NCBI RefSeq assembly: GCF_042453785.1
Contig: NC_091671.1
Span: 40,442,501-40,506,500 of the forward strand
Direction of reading: 5' to 3'
Length of the DNA stretch: 64,000 bases
From: Malus domestica
Taxonomy: Eukaryota; Streptophyta; Magnoliopsida; Rosales; Rosaceae
In this document: positions 1-11,392 of the stretch, in pieces
How positions within the stretch are numbered: the stretch's first letter is position 1
Layout of the letters: each line of letters begins with the position of its first letter
Translations under genes and position numbers: made by a program
Notes under the pieces: generated by a model
Databases searched by the model: none
What the model was told of the DNA's origin: nothing
Seen by the model: the letters and a program-made list of their open reading frames with translations, nothing else

Positions 1-180
1 GATTATATCTAAAGACTGCTGACTTCTATGATTTAAGTACAGACGGTCCAAATTTTGTTTTGGCGGGGGTGATGGTGTATTCCTTCCCTGAACGTATGAA
101 TGAAACTGGAAATTGCTATTTCTCTTAATTCTTATGAACACCTATAGTGTTTCCTAATTAGACATGATTTATTGTGGTAG

Positions 181-2189
181 TGCTTGCTTGAAGAGAGTCA
201 CCAGTTGATGCGCCTACCTCCTCGCCAGTCAACTGCAGAGGCTGACCTTATGGTCCCATTTCAGCTGGTAAGATTATTTGGAAATTGTGAGGTATTGATT
301 GAGTTGACATGGCTCATTTTTCAAATGAATTCTAGTGGTTTGCATCAACTTGTTTTGCTATACTTCCAATGCAGGCTGCAATTAAGACTATAGGTGAGGA
401 AGACAAGTATTTCTCAAGAGTATCCTTAAGGTTAGAGTCCGTATTTGATTGTTCCTAACTTCCTAGTGTCTGAATCGTATAAATTTCGACCATATAGCCA
501 TTTTCTTACCAGTCATTTCACTATGAGGTTTCATAAAAAGTGTTTATTCAGTTATCTGTCTGTATCTGCTATGCCTTCATTTGGAATGACAGTAAAATCC
601 TCCCAAGGAGATTTACAAAAGGCAGATGGGAAATCAGGCCCAAGTGCTTCCTCAGAAATATCTCTTGACTGTTGGGATGGAATTGCTCTTGAATACTCTG
701 TTGACTGGCCCTTACAGTTGTTCTTTACTCCAGAGGTGCTCTCTAAGTAAGACTCTACTGCTACTTGTGGATGCCATTATTTCTTCCATATTTCCTTTAG
801 TTTCAATAAAGTTGGGAAACAGTCCTTAAAATTTTGTAATGGCCTTCTATTCGCTGAAATATTTGATTATTATCTGAACTATTGAACTTCTTATATGCAC
901 ATGCTTGCTAACAGAAAATGTACACCAGGTACTGCAGGGTCTTCCAGTATCTACTGCGGCTCAAGCGTACACAAATGGAACTGGAGAAATCGTGGGCCTC
1001 TGTGATGCAACAAGATCACACAGATTTTGCCAAGCATCGGAATGATCGTGAAAAGTGTTCAGTATTTCAGCAGCGAAGGCAGAGATCTAGACCAATGTGG
1101 CGTATTAGAGAGCATATGGCTTTCTTGATTAGAAATCTCCAATTTTATATAAAGGTTATGGTTTATTTCGTTAACTTTCACTTCCGGATACTCATAATTG
1201 TCAGAGTTTCGTTGTGCATAAACTAAGCAGAAGAAAAGCGCTCTGTACTTTCTTCACTCTTATTATTCTTATCATACATGTAACTGATGGAGAAAACCAA
1301 GCAGTATAGAACAGAATCGGTGCATAACCTAAAGTATTGTCTATTTCAGGTGGATGTGATAGAATCCCAATGGAACGTTTTGCAAGCTCATATCCAAGAT
1401 TCTCATGACTTCACTGGACTTGTGGCGGTCCATCAGGAGTAAGTCGAATAAATGATTTCTTCTTTCTCTGTTTGATTTCCCAAGTCATACTATGTCCATG
1501 ATTTATATTACAGTGTAATGCTCATGGAATTCTGAACCTTCCTACAGGTATTTATCAGCTTTAATTTCACAATCTTTCTTAGACATTGGCTCTTTATCGG
1601 GGATCCTGTACAGTATAATGAAACTTTGCCTTCAGTTCTGCTGGAACATCGAGAACCAAGAAGCAGTGCAAATACATCTGAATTGGAACACATTATCGAG
1701 GTTTGCGGAAATATTCTCTTGAAATATTGTGAAGAATAATTTCCACATTGCTGCAACTATCCTGGGAATTGACTAATCCCTGCATAATTTGATAGTTGGG
1801 TTACAAGTTACACTTTCACTAGACTTCATTGTGTATTAAGGACATGGCTTTGTGATTATTACTTGTTGACTTCATATTCAAATTGTTTTCTTTTACATTG
1901 TTCAGGAATTTAACAAGAAATCAAACTCCCTATGCACGATATTGCACAGTAGTAGGCTTGTTGGGAGCCAGCGAGCCCCATTTCTGAGGCGGTTTCTGAT
2001 GCGTCTCAACTTCAACTCCTTCTTTGAGGTAATCAATCCCATATAGCAACGCTCATCACAGATTCTTCAATTTTTGCACCACAGTTTCCTAACCATTCTC
2101 GTTATTCCTCTTTCTAACAGGCAACAGCGAGAGGCGTGCTGAATGTTGTCAGACCACGGCCTACACTTTCTGTTTTGAACCAACAGTAG
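181..2189 (+). CDS. GCP4: Gamma-tubulin complex component 4, 3' part (5' end outside window)
   Basis: Subunit of the gamma-tubulin ring complex, which nucleates microtubules. Eight exons fit: 181-267, 375-430, about 552-746, 929-1154, 1350-1438, 1548-1700, 1906-2028 and 2121-2189, all but one with plain GT-AG borders. Joined pieces read ESHQLMRLPPRQSTAEADL, ALEYSVDWPLQLFF, RLKRTQMELEKSWASV, REHMAFLIRNLQFYI, QSFLDIGSLSGIL and APFLRRFLMRLNFNSF, which match the C-terminal gamma-tubulin-binding (GRIP2) half of plant GCP4. The TAG at 2187 follows VLNQQ. The exon at 552 is uncertain: the only AG acceptor in frame adds about seven residues (SYLSVSA) that I do not expect before MPSFG. The gene begins upstream of base 1. 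The closest alternative is another Spc97/Spc98-family GCP; GCP4 is the best match from memory. Confidence 0.88.
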
Positions 2190-2760
2190 CATCGTTTCTA
2201 CTCAACTGCTTCAAAGGTGCCTCCTGCTAGTTTCTGCAGTATGCCATGTGTGCGCTGGAAGATTCATCTTTTCCTCTTAAGTTCAAGAGAGATTTTCACG
2301 CGGCAGCTTTCTGAGGTCCGACCATGCTCGTTGACTTGTGAATGAGAGACCCATGAACGTCAGTTAACGATTCTGGGAAGATCCGACGGTCGGTTTCTTT
2401 GTGTCAATGTGTGTTCCAACTTCTCGACCCAATGGCAAATGGCAATTAGGTTGGTAATTTTGATTGGTGGCTTGGAATCCATGGCTCTTAGCAGCTTGCA
2501 GTTAAGATTGAGAGTCCAAAGTCGAGTTTTGGTTGCATGCAGTTTTTTCAGTTTTCAGTTGTATACTTCGGAATCGTTGTATATGAATGTGTGAACAACT
2601 TGTAGGATAATGAATTTATCATGTTGTAAACAAGTTTGTAACCAGTTCTGTTTGTGTATATTCCTCGAATTTCTTTTGTACATGGAATTAAGGAATCAAC
2701 TCCAGCTTCCATTGAGTACGTTATGTATAAGACTTCGTTGTACGCGTGTAACAAATAAAA
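2190..2760 (+). other. 3' UTR and downstream region of GCP4
   Basis: T-rich non-coding sequence after the GCP4 stop. It probably holds the 3' UTR and polyadenylation region and converges on the minus-strand methyltransferase gene ending at 2917. No further ORF of interest is seen. Confidence 0.5.
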
Positions 2761-2916
2761 CAAGTTTATTACCATAAAAAAATTATACAAGGCAAGGGAA
2801 AGATCAACCAAAATTTGAGTACAAATTAGTTACAATGTGACGTGGTTAAAAGCAAGACCATAAAATAAGAAGCAAAATCTGTCATCTCAGGCCTGTAGCC
2901 TAAATACCTAGTTGTA

Positions 2917-5035
2917 TTAGAGCTCTTCGAAACCTTCCTCGTCCCCTTCTTCCTCGGTTCTCAGGAATTCCTTCCTCCCAAGTTTCATCTGTCAACAATC
3001 AAAGTTCAGCGTCTGACAGACAAATGGTACAGATTCTAATTAGTAACTTTTGAGGAAATGCAGGGAAAAAACATACAAAGTCTGAATATGAAGAGAGGAC
3101 GAATTGAGTAGCATGTTACCTGATCATCAGAAAACCGCAGTTGTTCTGCAGAAAATAGTATATTCTTATACCTTCCCGGTGCTAATTCCTTGCCTAAACT
3201 CCTTGCAACTTCATCAAAACAAATCATGTCCACCCGAAACCCATTGTTCATGAATAGTTTCTCCAACCATGTCCTTGCACTAGTCTGTCGATGAGAAAAG
3301 GAAACAGGTGATGTCTTTCTTTATTGACATAGAAGCAATTGCCATATTGAGTCGCACTCGATATAAGCAAACTGACCTTGGTCCCTATTTCAGTTTCTGC
3401 CAACCAAGCAGGTAATTCTCCCAAGAAAAAACATCCCTTCATCGCCAAACCACTTACAGTGAGCAAAATATCTTCAAAACTTGCTAATGTCATCAAAGGC
3501 AACCCCTGCAATAACACAGCAACATGATTTTCCTACTTACTAAAACACTAACCATTATAGCTACACACGAGAATATAACTAACGAATGATTAGCGGATAG
3601 ATACCTGCATGGCCCAAATGCTAGGTTGATTGCCGTTAAACCCTTTAGCACGCAGACTTTTTTGTATGTCGGAGGATTCCAAAGGAACATGAAGGGATAA
3701 GCAGCTTCTAGGAATCTTAGCCCCAACACCTGAGGGATTAAAGATAGCATGATAAGAACTTTCTGCATTGCCTACTTAATAAAAACAAGCTGATAATGCA
3801 TAATAAAAAAAATCCCGAAAAGTTTGAACTTTCTGAGGATTTAGAATGACACAAAATCTGTATTAACAAAATAATCAATTCCCACGATATGAGAGTAAAT
3901 TTTCAAGATGTGCAAAAACGAAAGAACTTGGGATAATGTCACAACAAAAATTCCCTACTTCAACTAGGTTGCAAATCTTTAACTACTCTTAATAACGAAT
4001 AGTTCATATTGTAAGTTTACAATCACCTTGAAGCTTCTCAGCTGCTCTTTTGAACACCCGTTCCGGAGAAACATTGAATATAATGGTTGAACTTGGCCAA
4101 CTAAGCCTATATGGGCGGGTATCCATTCCATCGGTTAGCAAAACAACCTGCACTCCCAAGAAGAATACATTGAAACAAAGGAGTGATAAAGAACAAATTT
4201 AACCTATCTCCACATCAACAAAAAAAAGACACTCAAGGAGCCCTTCCTCCTTTCTACAAGATGCATTTCAACACATGCGCAGAAATAACTCATCAAAAAC
4301 ACAAACGTCGAATTGTGTGATTGGAAGGCATTGTCAGGCAGCAATTGCTACTTCAAGAAAAGGCTTAACTACCTTCTTTAATCCATCGATATGGTTTAGA
4401 TGCATTTCGACACATATGCAGAAATAACTCATCAAAAAAACAAACGTCGAATTGTGATTGGCAGGCATTGTCAGGTAGGAATTGCTACTTCAAGAAAAAG
4501 ACTAACGACCTGCTTTAATCCATCGATATGGTTTACCGTTCGAAGCAACTTATCGTCGATGAATTTAGTAGCAACGCAATAATGATGTGAGCATTGCATC
4601 ATGTCCATCTGAGCATTAGGAGGAACAAAGCAACCAGCATACGGATCAACAAACAGAGGCTCTGCACACGAAATTATTAATCAAAAACTTATAAATTTGA
4701 CAAATTTAAATAAAAATTTCATCTTTCGAAATTCTGCGCGTCACTGAAACTCCACAACACGAATCATCCAACTGTTTGACGAAATGACCCAATGAAAAAA
4801 CAAAATGGCAAATACGAAATTCCTTAGGATATATGGGTTTACTTGGTCGATGGGTCTCCCGGAAACGAAGAGAAGCCGAATCAATGGCAGATTGAAGTAA
4901 TGGGTCGTTTTCTTCGACGATTTTGGCTCGCAACTTCAACCCGCCATTTCTATCCCTTCTTGAAGTGGTGTAGAGGACCGGTCGGCGCAAGATAGCAGTA
5001 GCCGGGGCATGTGCAACGCCCGCTAAACAGTCCAT
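2917..5035 (-). CDS. Leucine carboxyl methyltransferase-like SAM-dependent methyltransferase
   Basis: Seven exons on the minus strand: 5035-4843, 4661-4510, 4147-4027, 3729-3605, 3505-3377, 3284-3120 and 2988-2917. They join in frame to 318 codons, all with GT-AG borders. The start at 5035 is the first in-frame ATG (MDCLAGVAHA); the frame is open further upstream but I see no ATG there. The core reads LFVDPYAGCFVPP, then LLTDGMDTRPYRLSWP (about residues 118-133), which is the SAM-binding motif of the PPM1/LCMT and polyketide O-methyltransferase family. Later segments are GLAMKGCFFLGELPAWL and RTWLEKLFMNNGFRV. The C-terminus is acidic (EEEGDEEGFEEL). The basic, Ser/Arg-containing N-terminus could be an organelle transit peptide. 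The usual Gly-x-Gly of motif I is weak here (DGMDTR). The substrate cannot be told from sequence. Confidence 0.82.
4259..4534. repeat. Tandem duplication, about 138 bp x 2, crossing an exon edge
   Basis: 4259-4397 and 4398-4534 are near-identical direct copies, both starting AGATGCATTTC and ending ATCCATCGATATGGTTT. The second copy contains the last 25 coding bases of methyltransferase exon 2 and its splice donor at 4509-4508. The first copy is a decoy duplicate of that exon edge inside the intron, with a few changes. Confidence 0.85.
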
Positions 5036-5300
5036 ACAATTCAGATTAGTCTTCTGCTGCAACGCCCTACAAAGTACGAAAGAATGGGAGCGATCATCGA
5101 ACGAACGATGAGCTCAGTATCAAGTGGCAGTCGTAATCAGCCCCTTGGTCTGCGCATGGAGCGCGATGCGCGCCAACGACCAGACCTTCAGTCAGCAAAC
5201 CCCAAAACGACACAGCGTTTAACTGCCGTAAACAATTTTTGGGATAATTAGGGCATGTTTGTTTAACCTTCTTAGGTGTCATTGGAGTAGACTACATTAA

Positions 5301-6482
5301 GGCCCGTTTGTTTGACCGGATTAAGAAGGATTGGACTGGACTAGACTGTAGTCCCTTATTTGGTATGCACCAGGATTATGTTTAATGACCTTAGGTCCGA
5401 CACGCTCGGATTATACATCTCCATACGAGTTCTTAACGAGGATCCCAATTTCAGGCGGACTCGTAAGCCTACCGCGAGAGAGTCACTCGTCCAAGAACCG
5501 CCCAACATCGCTCGTCCTGCTTGTCCTCATCGTCGTCCACGAAAAGACTTGGACTGGAGTGTGAGCTTGTAAAGACAAGGAAGAAGAAGATGACGTTGGG
5601 TCTGATCAATACCAACCACGTGGTCCACGCTAAGAAGGAAAGGGTTGCTCACATCGAAGATTTCCACGCTGACGACGTCGTCGATCCTCTCGATATCTAT
5701 GATATCCTTTCCCAATCCATCTCTTACCGCCTTTCTTTTCTTTCTTTTTTAAATTTAATTATGTGAAATTTTGCTAAAATTTGCCATCTTTGATTGGAAA
5801 TTGCAAATTTCGTGAGGGATATTAGAGATCCGGAGCACCCCTACTCGTTAGAGCAGCTCAGCGTGCTTTCGGAAGAGTCGATTGCAGTGGATGACAAGCT
5901 CGGCCGTATTCTGCGAGTATCATTTCTCAATTTTGAGCTTCAATTTTGCATTTTTCTGGTAATTTGGATTCTGGGTTTTTTAAGAAATCACCAAAGTTTT
6001 GATCTTTATTAATTTTTTAATTTTTTTTTTTTTTTGAAATTTGATTGAAGGATAACTTTTACGCCGACGATTCAGCATTGCAGTATGGCAACAGTGATAG
6101 GTATGTGCCTGAGAGTTAAACTGAAACATTGCTTCCTCCTCATTACAAGGTCCGTCAGTTTGCTATGTTAGAGATTTTGGTGCAAAAATATGTTCCAATT
6201 AACCCAGATCATGAGATTTGTAACATTACTCTATTACACAATGACAAAAGTTTTAGGGCGTTGGGCACAGGTATTGGAGCTATTAAAATAGAACAATAAT
6301 GTAGTCATAGTCTAAGCAAACACAAATATGTTGACCAGTACTGTTTTCATTATCCTGCTTCTTAGTCCGACACTGCACCAAACGCTTCACTAAGTTAGTC
6401 CAGCTTAGTCTAGTCTAAGCCAGTCTAGCTTAGTCCCTGCAACTAGTTCAGTCCGAGACAATCCGGTGCAACATACGCACCC
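5301..6482 (+). mobile_element. PIF/Harbinger-type TIR element carrying an AE7-like gene fragment
   Basis: The left end GGCCCGTTTGTTTGACCGG matches, in inverse orientation, the right end (reverse complement GGGTGCGTATGTTGCACCGG). The similarity continues inward through GGATTG, GGACTG and ACTAG. The element is flanked by TAA at 5298-5300 and TAA at 6483-6485, the 3-bp target duplication of PIF/Harbinger elements. There is no transposase. The interior (about 5500-6150) is derived from a host gene (see next entry), so this is a gene-capturing non-autonomous element. A second relative is found at 7675-7725 plus 9961-10048. Confidence 0.72.
5590..6150 (+). pseudogene. AEL-like: Captured, broken copy of AE7-like (MIP18/CIA2B family) gene
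   Basis: MIP18/AE7 proteins act in the cytosolic iron-sulphur assembly targeting complex. Exon 1 (5590-5701) reads MTLGLINTNHVVHAKKERVA and ends PLDIYD. Exon 2 (5807-5912) reads FVRDIRDPEHPYSLEQLSVL and VDDKLGRIL. Exon 3 (6051-6150) reads [17 protein letters not shown], then LRVKL. Introns are kept, so this is a genomic copy, not a retrocopy. Intron 1 begins ATATCCTTT, a perfect U12-type donor, with TCTTTGAT about 13 nt before its end, but it ends CAA where CAC would be expected. Intron 2 starts GC instead of GT. After LRVKLK the frame slips, so LPPHYK follows only in another frame. The last exon is absent. It lies wholly inside the TIR element, so I call it a transposon-captured pseudogene. 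Confidence 0.85.
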
Positions 6483-7675
6483 TAAGTGTTTGTCCAATCC
6501 GGTGTTTGTTGTCCACATTTGACTAGTTTTAATGAGACTAACGGGGACTCACCCCGATTGAACGCTTCGCTAAACATTCTTATCAAGGCCCCTCGATTTC
6601 GAGTGGACTGTTAGTCTTGTTTTCTCACCCGCTGCTGATCCCTTGTCGTTTCCCTTTTCCTTCACCCCTTCACCCTCTCCCTTCTCCTTCACACCTTCGT
6701 CCACTCCCTTGGGCCTTCATTATCCCACCCAAAAGCCTAAACCCATACCTTAAACAAAAACTGAAAAATAATCCACTGACTCCCTCCCTTTTTTCTTTGT
6801 TCAATCTTCTCTCTCTCTCTCAGCAAAATCGCCATGGTTGTGGCTTTCGAGCACTGGACACCAGCTGCACAATCCTCCAACGTAATCTCAGCCTACGACT
6901 CTTGAGCATTCACGGAGCAATCTTAACCCTTCCGAATTCACCACTGCTAAATCCTCATTCTCCTTCCCCCGTCATCTCTAAACCAATACAATCTCGCCAA
7001 GATCGCCGCCGTTGCAAAAAAATGGTGAGAGCTTCTCCTTTTTTAGCTTAGAGTTTTCAATTTCTCCACTTGAATTTGATTTTGTTGTGGTATGATTATG
7101 AATTCATGACCAATGAGAAAGAAATTCATTACCAAAGGAATGAAAATATAGCCATTTGTTGATTGTGAATTCAATTGATCAATGGGTATTGAAGAAGGGT
7201 GATTTGGAAAGTGCCTAGGAAGTGTTTGATGAAATGTCCGAGAGAACTGTGGCTAAGTTTGGTTGAGGCTTGCTAAGTGCGAATGAGGCTGAATTTTGAG
7301 TTAAATTATTGTGATTGGGTTTGAATAATTTTTGTGTGGAGTCAATATTTTTAGGTTTCCAGGAACGTATGGTCAATCCATGTTGCTTGCATAATTGTTT
7401 TGTGTATTTTTATTTTTTCCAAAATTTGAAACTGACATATAAGTGTAATATGTTGTTTGAATTATGAATTTAGAATGTTGATAGTTGTGTTTACTTGTTA
7501 AGAAATTACTTGGAATACTCCTATTGCTAGAAAAGCTCAAAATGGGCATCCATAGGGAGCGTTGGATAAATATGTCATGATGAAAATTGTTGGAGTCAGG
7601 CATGATAAGGTTAAATTTGGTTGAAATTTTGATGTTGGTTGATATAGCATGGGTTTTTTTTTCTTTTTCTTTTTA
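6483..7675. other. Intergenic DNA with decayed repeat pieces
   Basis: No complete gene. 6486-6600 has TTTGT, CCGG and ACTAG words like the neighbouring TIR element. 6617-7050 is pyrimidine-rich and resembles a 5' UTR with a CTCTCTCTCT run; its ORF of 144 codons has no recognisable domain. Confidence 0.4.
7157..7272 (+). pseudogene. Fragment of a pentatricopeptide repeat
   Basis: The reading frame gives VLKKGDLESA, then a TAG, then EVFDEMSERTVAKFG and a stop. This is the consensus shape of a plant PPR motif (KxGDLESARKVFDEMSERTV). It is only about 35 codons and has stops, so it is a relic, perhaps carried by a transposon. Confidence 0.5.
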
Positions 7676-7725
7676 TTATCCAGTTTCTTAGTCCAATACT
7701 GCATCAAACGCTTCACTAAGTTAGT

Positions 7726-9578
7726 TGTAAAACCCATCCTCAAATTTAGTTTGTAATTTTACTTTTCCCTAAAAGTTTATATAATCTTTCAATTTGGTCC
7801 CTTATCCTAATCTAATCCGGACCTTCCATCTAGATTTACCTTCTTTCCCACGCTGCCACGCAGCAGCCTCCTAACTTACTTATCTCCTTCATTTCCCGAG
7901 TCTCTCTCAGATCTTTCACTCTCTTAGCTCACTTTTCTCTCTCACTCTTTCACTCTCTATCTCTCTAGGACCCTTTCCTCGATCTACACCCACGCACACA
8001 CCCATCTTCACACCCACACCACCGACGACGCACCACCACCGCCGTGGACTCTCTCTCTCGCTCTCCCTCATCTCTTTGGAGCTCAGTGAAGGCCATAAAC
8101 CCATAAAACCTCTGGCAAACTCCATGGGCTCTGAGGAAGATTCCAATTGTCTCTGACCTTTCCACGGTGAACTAAAGGTACCAAAGTTCTCATCTCGTCT
8201 CTAATTTCATTTTGTCACCTAGATCGAACCCTAGGGTAGTAGTTCGCCGTCGACTGGAGCTAGGGAAGCTCCGTCTTCCTTTTCCCCCGTTGAAACCAGG
8301 CCGTTGGGCTAGCTCACCCAAAACCTAATCAAACCAGGGCCATTTGGGCTGTGTATAGAACTTGGGCCTTAGGCCCGATTAAACCCAAACCCTTTTATGT
8401 TTTTTTATTTTATTTTATTTTATAATCTAAACCCAAACCCTGTCGGTCTCAGGCCTTAAGGCTGTGTAGGCTTAGGCCTTCGGGCTTTTGCATCAAGCCC
8501 GTGTAAACCCTTAACCCAAGACTAAGGGCGTCGGCCCGTGAGCATTAAACCCAACCCAAAACCCTTAGAACCTAAACCCTTTGGTTTGATGCCTTTGGGC
8601 TATTCACTTAGGGCTTTAGGCCCGATTAACCTTAAACCCTTTTCCCTTTGAGTCGGGCCTTAAGCCCAAAACCCTTTGGACCCAAACCCAAGCAACTCAG
8701 GCCCAAACCCTTTAAGCCTTGACCCAGCCCACTGGACAGGTCTGACCCGTGGACCCAGACCCAGTTGACCTGACCTAGACCGTTGACTTTGACCCAATCC
8801 GGTCTGACCGTTGACTGGTTAATGGTCAACGTTGACTTTGTTGACTTTTTTCGAGTTTTCGTTCGGGACCCTTCCTAGGCTAATTTCGACGTCCTGGACC
8901 TGATTTTTACGTCCTTTTTTCCAAATTTAATCGTTTGAATAGAGTTTTATTAATTGGACCCTTTATGTGCTTAGGTGAATTTATTATGGCATTTCCGGCT
9001 TCGCTAGTTTACGTGACTCTTCGGTGGTGAAGTATCTGTGAATGGACCCCTTCTGAAATGCATATTTTAATAGTAGAAATGCATATATAAAAAGCATGAT
9101 TTAATGATTACGTTTTATGAGATATTATGCTTACTTATAATATTTTGGAATACAATATTTTCTATCGAACCCATGTTCTTTGTAGGATATCTGATGGATG
9201 ATGATATACTACTTAGAACATGTTTTTACACACTTCTTTATAGTATAGATGATGAATGCCTTTATACTATGAAGATGTTTTTGAGATATATATACATACG
9301 TTTGGAAAGTCTATATTCAATGTTTTTGTGCGTATCTAATGGTCAATGTTCTACCTACGAGTGATGTTACTTATATTGCCTTCGAGCAGGTGTGTGTAGG
9401 GCACTGTTCTGTGCATATGAGAGATACTGATATTGATACCACTAGTTAGCACACTATATATGAGATATGTTTTATGGAAAGGTTTTATGCAATGCTAGGG
9501 TTTTCAGAAAACCTACTACATATTATGCTATTGATGTTTTCATAAAACTTTGGGGGTTAGCATGTTGATAACTGTTTC

Positions 9579-9628
<50 letters not shown>

Positions 9629-9960
9629 ACTTGGTCCATTCATGTTTGTTTTGCACCCCCCAGGACTTACAATCGAGGTGTACAATCTCAGCGTCAAGGA
9701 ACTTCCGCATTGGCATCTTCGAGTCATCTCGGTGTATGACTCATTCTTTTATTCATTCAATTTTATATTATTTCTTTTAGTATTCTAGTTAGTTGTATGC
9801 TCTGAACACGTTCCTAATTTGCATATTAATTATATTTAAATTTATAAGTCTTATTTATTTATTTGTTCTCATGCATTCTAAATGACTTCCGTCACCTTCA
9901 GGTGTCGGCCATCACGTGGCCATCCCGATGTCCCGAGGACATCAGGATTGGAGCGTGTCA
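7726..9960. mobile_element. Solo LTR, 2235 bp, probably Ty3/gypsy
   Basis: Starts TGTAAAACCCATC and ends GGATTGGAGCGTGTCA (TG...CA). Flanks are TTAGT (7721-7725) and TTAAT (9961-9965), a 5-bp target duplication with one change. Continuity of the interrupted MITE on both sides confirms the borders. No primer-binding site or coding domain is present. The interior has many direct words such as TTGACC and CCCAAACCC and an (AT)n run at about 9584-9626. Strand cannot be fixed. Confidence 0.82.
9584..9626. repeat. (AT)n microsatellite
   Basis: About 21 AT units inside the solo LTR. Confidence 0.95.
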
Positions 9961-10051
9961 TTAATCCATCTTAGTTTATTCTAAGTCAGTTCAACTTAGT
10001 CCTTGAAGTTAGTCCAGTCCAAGATTATCCGGTGCAACAAACGCACCCTTA

Positions 10052-10700
10052 GAGTATTGGTCCTTCAAGTTTGGCCGAATTGAATCTTTTGTCTTTTGAA
10101 TTGAAAGTTTGTGAGAATTGATTTCTGAACTTATGAACACGTGAAGTTGTGGTCTTTTTTATAATTTCGTTAGAACTTTCATCGCTTATTGTTTTTTTGA
10201 AACCACTTGTTGTTGAGCCCAAAATAATGTATGGGTGTGAGTGAGTTATTAGGATACCTAAAATGTCAATTCATAAATTAATATTAAGGGGACATTTGCA
10301 CCTAACACTTTGAACCAAAAACAAAAAAGAATGATGCACCTAACACTTTGGGACTCTTGATCAACAAACCCAAATCTTGAGTGGATCGATCAATGAATCC
10401 ATTTTTTCACTCTATAAACATAGATTAAGTACAAACATTTACAAATAACTCAACAAACAGTGAATTAGTTTAACTAAATTGTATATAATAGCATTTGAAA
10501 TGGTGACAAACTTTTCAAAAAACCAAATTCAATGAGCTATGATAATGGTGTTTTATAAATATTCCAATCGAATATATATTTATATAGTTGAACGTTAAGT
10601 TAGCGTAGATCGATTTTTTGACTCTACAAACGCACATTAAGAGCGAATACTTATAAATGACTTGACATATGGACAACAGTATGTAAAACACGAGTTTTTA
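10052..10700. other. AT-rich intergenic DNA
   Basis: No ORF of note, RNA gene or clear repeat seen. Confidence 0.4.
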
Positions 10701-10706
10701 AAGCCT

Positions 10707-11042
10707 AGTTTGGTACTGAGGTGATTCTGAAAAAATGGCTATAAAAAAAGGCTGGGAGTTTTTTTATGTTTGGTAAACATTCAACTTCAGCTTTTTTCAC
10801 AGTTTTGGATGAAAAAAAAGCCAAAAACACAAAGCTGCAAAACCCAGCTTTGAAAAACCAGCTTTTTTTCACATCTGTTTTACATAAAAGTTTATCAAAT
10901 ATTATAATACTGTTTTTTTTTTCAAAAGCACTTTTACAAAAAAGTTTACTAAATACTCTACTGCTTTATTTCACAGCTGTTTATTATCACAGCACAGCAG
11001 AAGCAGTTTTTTTTCCAAGCACAACAATACCAAATCAACCCT
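10707..11042. mobile_element. MITE with TTTGGTA-type inverted ends
   Basis: The left end TAGTTTGGTACTGAGG pairs with the right end (reverse complement GGTTGATTTGGTATTGTTG). The interior is rich in CAGCTTT/AAAGCTG and TTTACAAAAAAG words. Related sequences occur at 15540-15687 plus 29354-29400 and at 51398-51603. Confidence 0.6.
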
Positions 11043-11392
11043 AAATGTAATTTTTAGCAAACGAAACATAAGTTTATGAATATATTTGTTTCTTATCGTA
11101 GCTGAATGCTAAATAAAAAAGTAGAAACCTACACAAGAATGATAAATCTAAAAACCTCTCTCCAACCATTGATGGCTGCTTGAAGTTGAAAAGTTAGAGA
11201 AATTTTTCAGTGTGATCGGTATACGGAATGATATATTACGTATCATTAAACAAATAGTGAGATATGTGCGTTAAAAAGTTAATAACTTAAAAATTAAAAT
11301 TTCTCACCACTTATATAAAAACACATGGTATATTCCCTGTTCGATCACAATGAAAAATTTCTCAAAAAGTTAGTACAAATATTACAAGAAGT

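Larger units (their letters stand above)
7675..10048. mobile_element. PIF/Harbinger-like MITE remnant split by a solo LTR
   Basis: 7675-7725 (TTCTTAGTCCAATACTGCAT, then CGCTTCACTAAGTTAGT) and 9961-10048 (ending GGTGCAACAAACGCACCC before TTA) together match 6350-6482 of the element to the left. The two halves were one sequence before the LTR at 7726-9960 inserted. Its left terminus is not clear. Confidence 0.7.
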
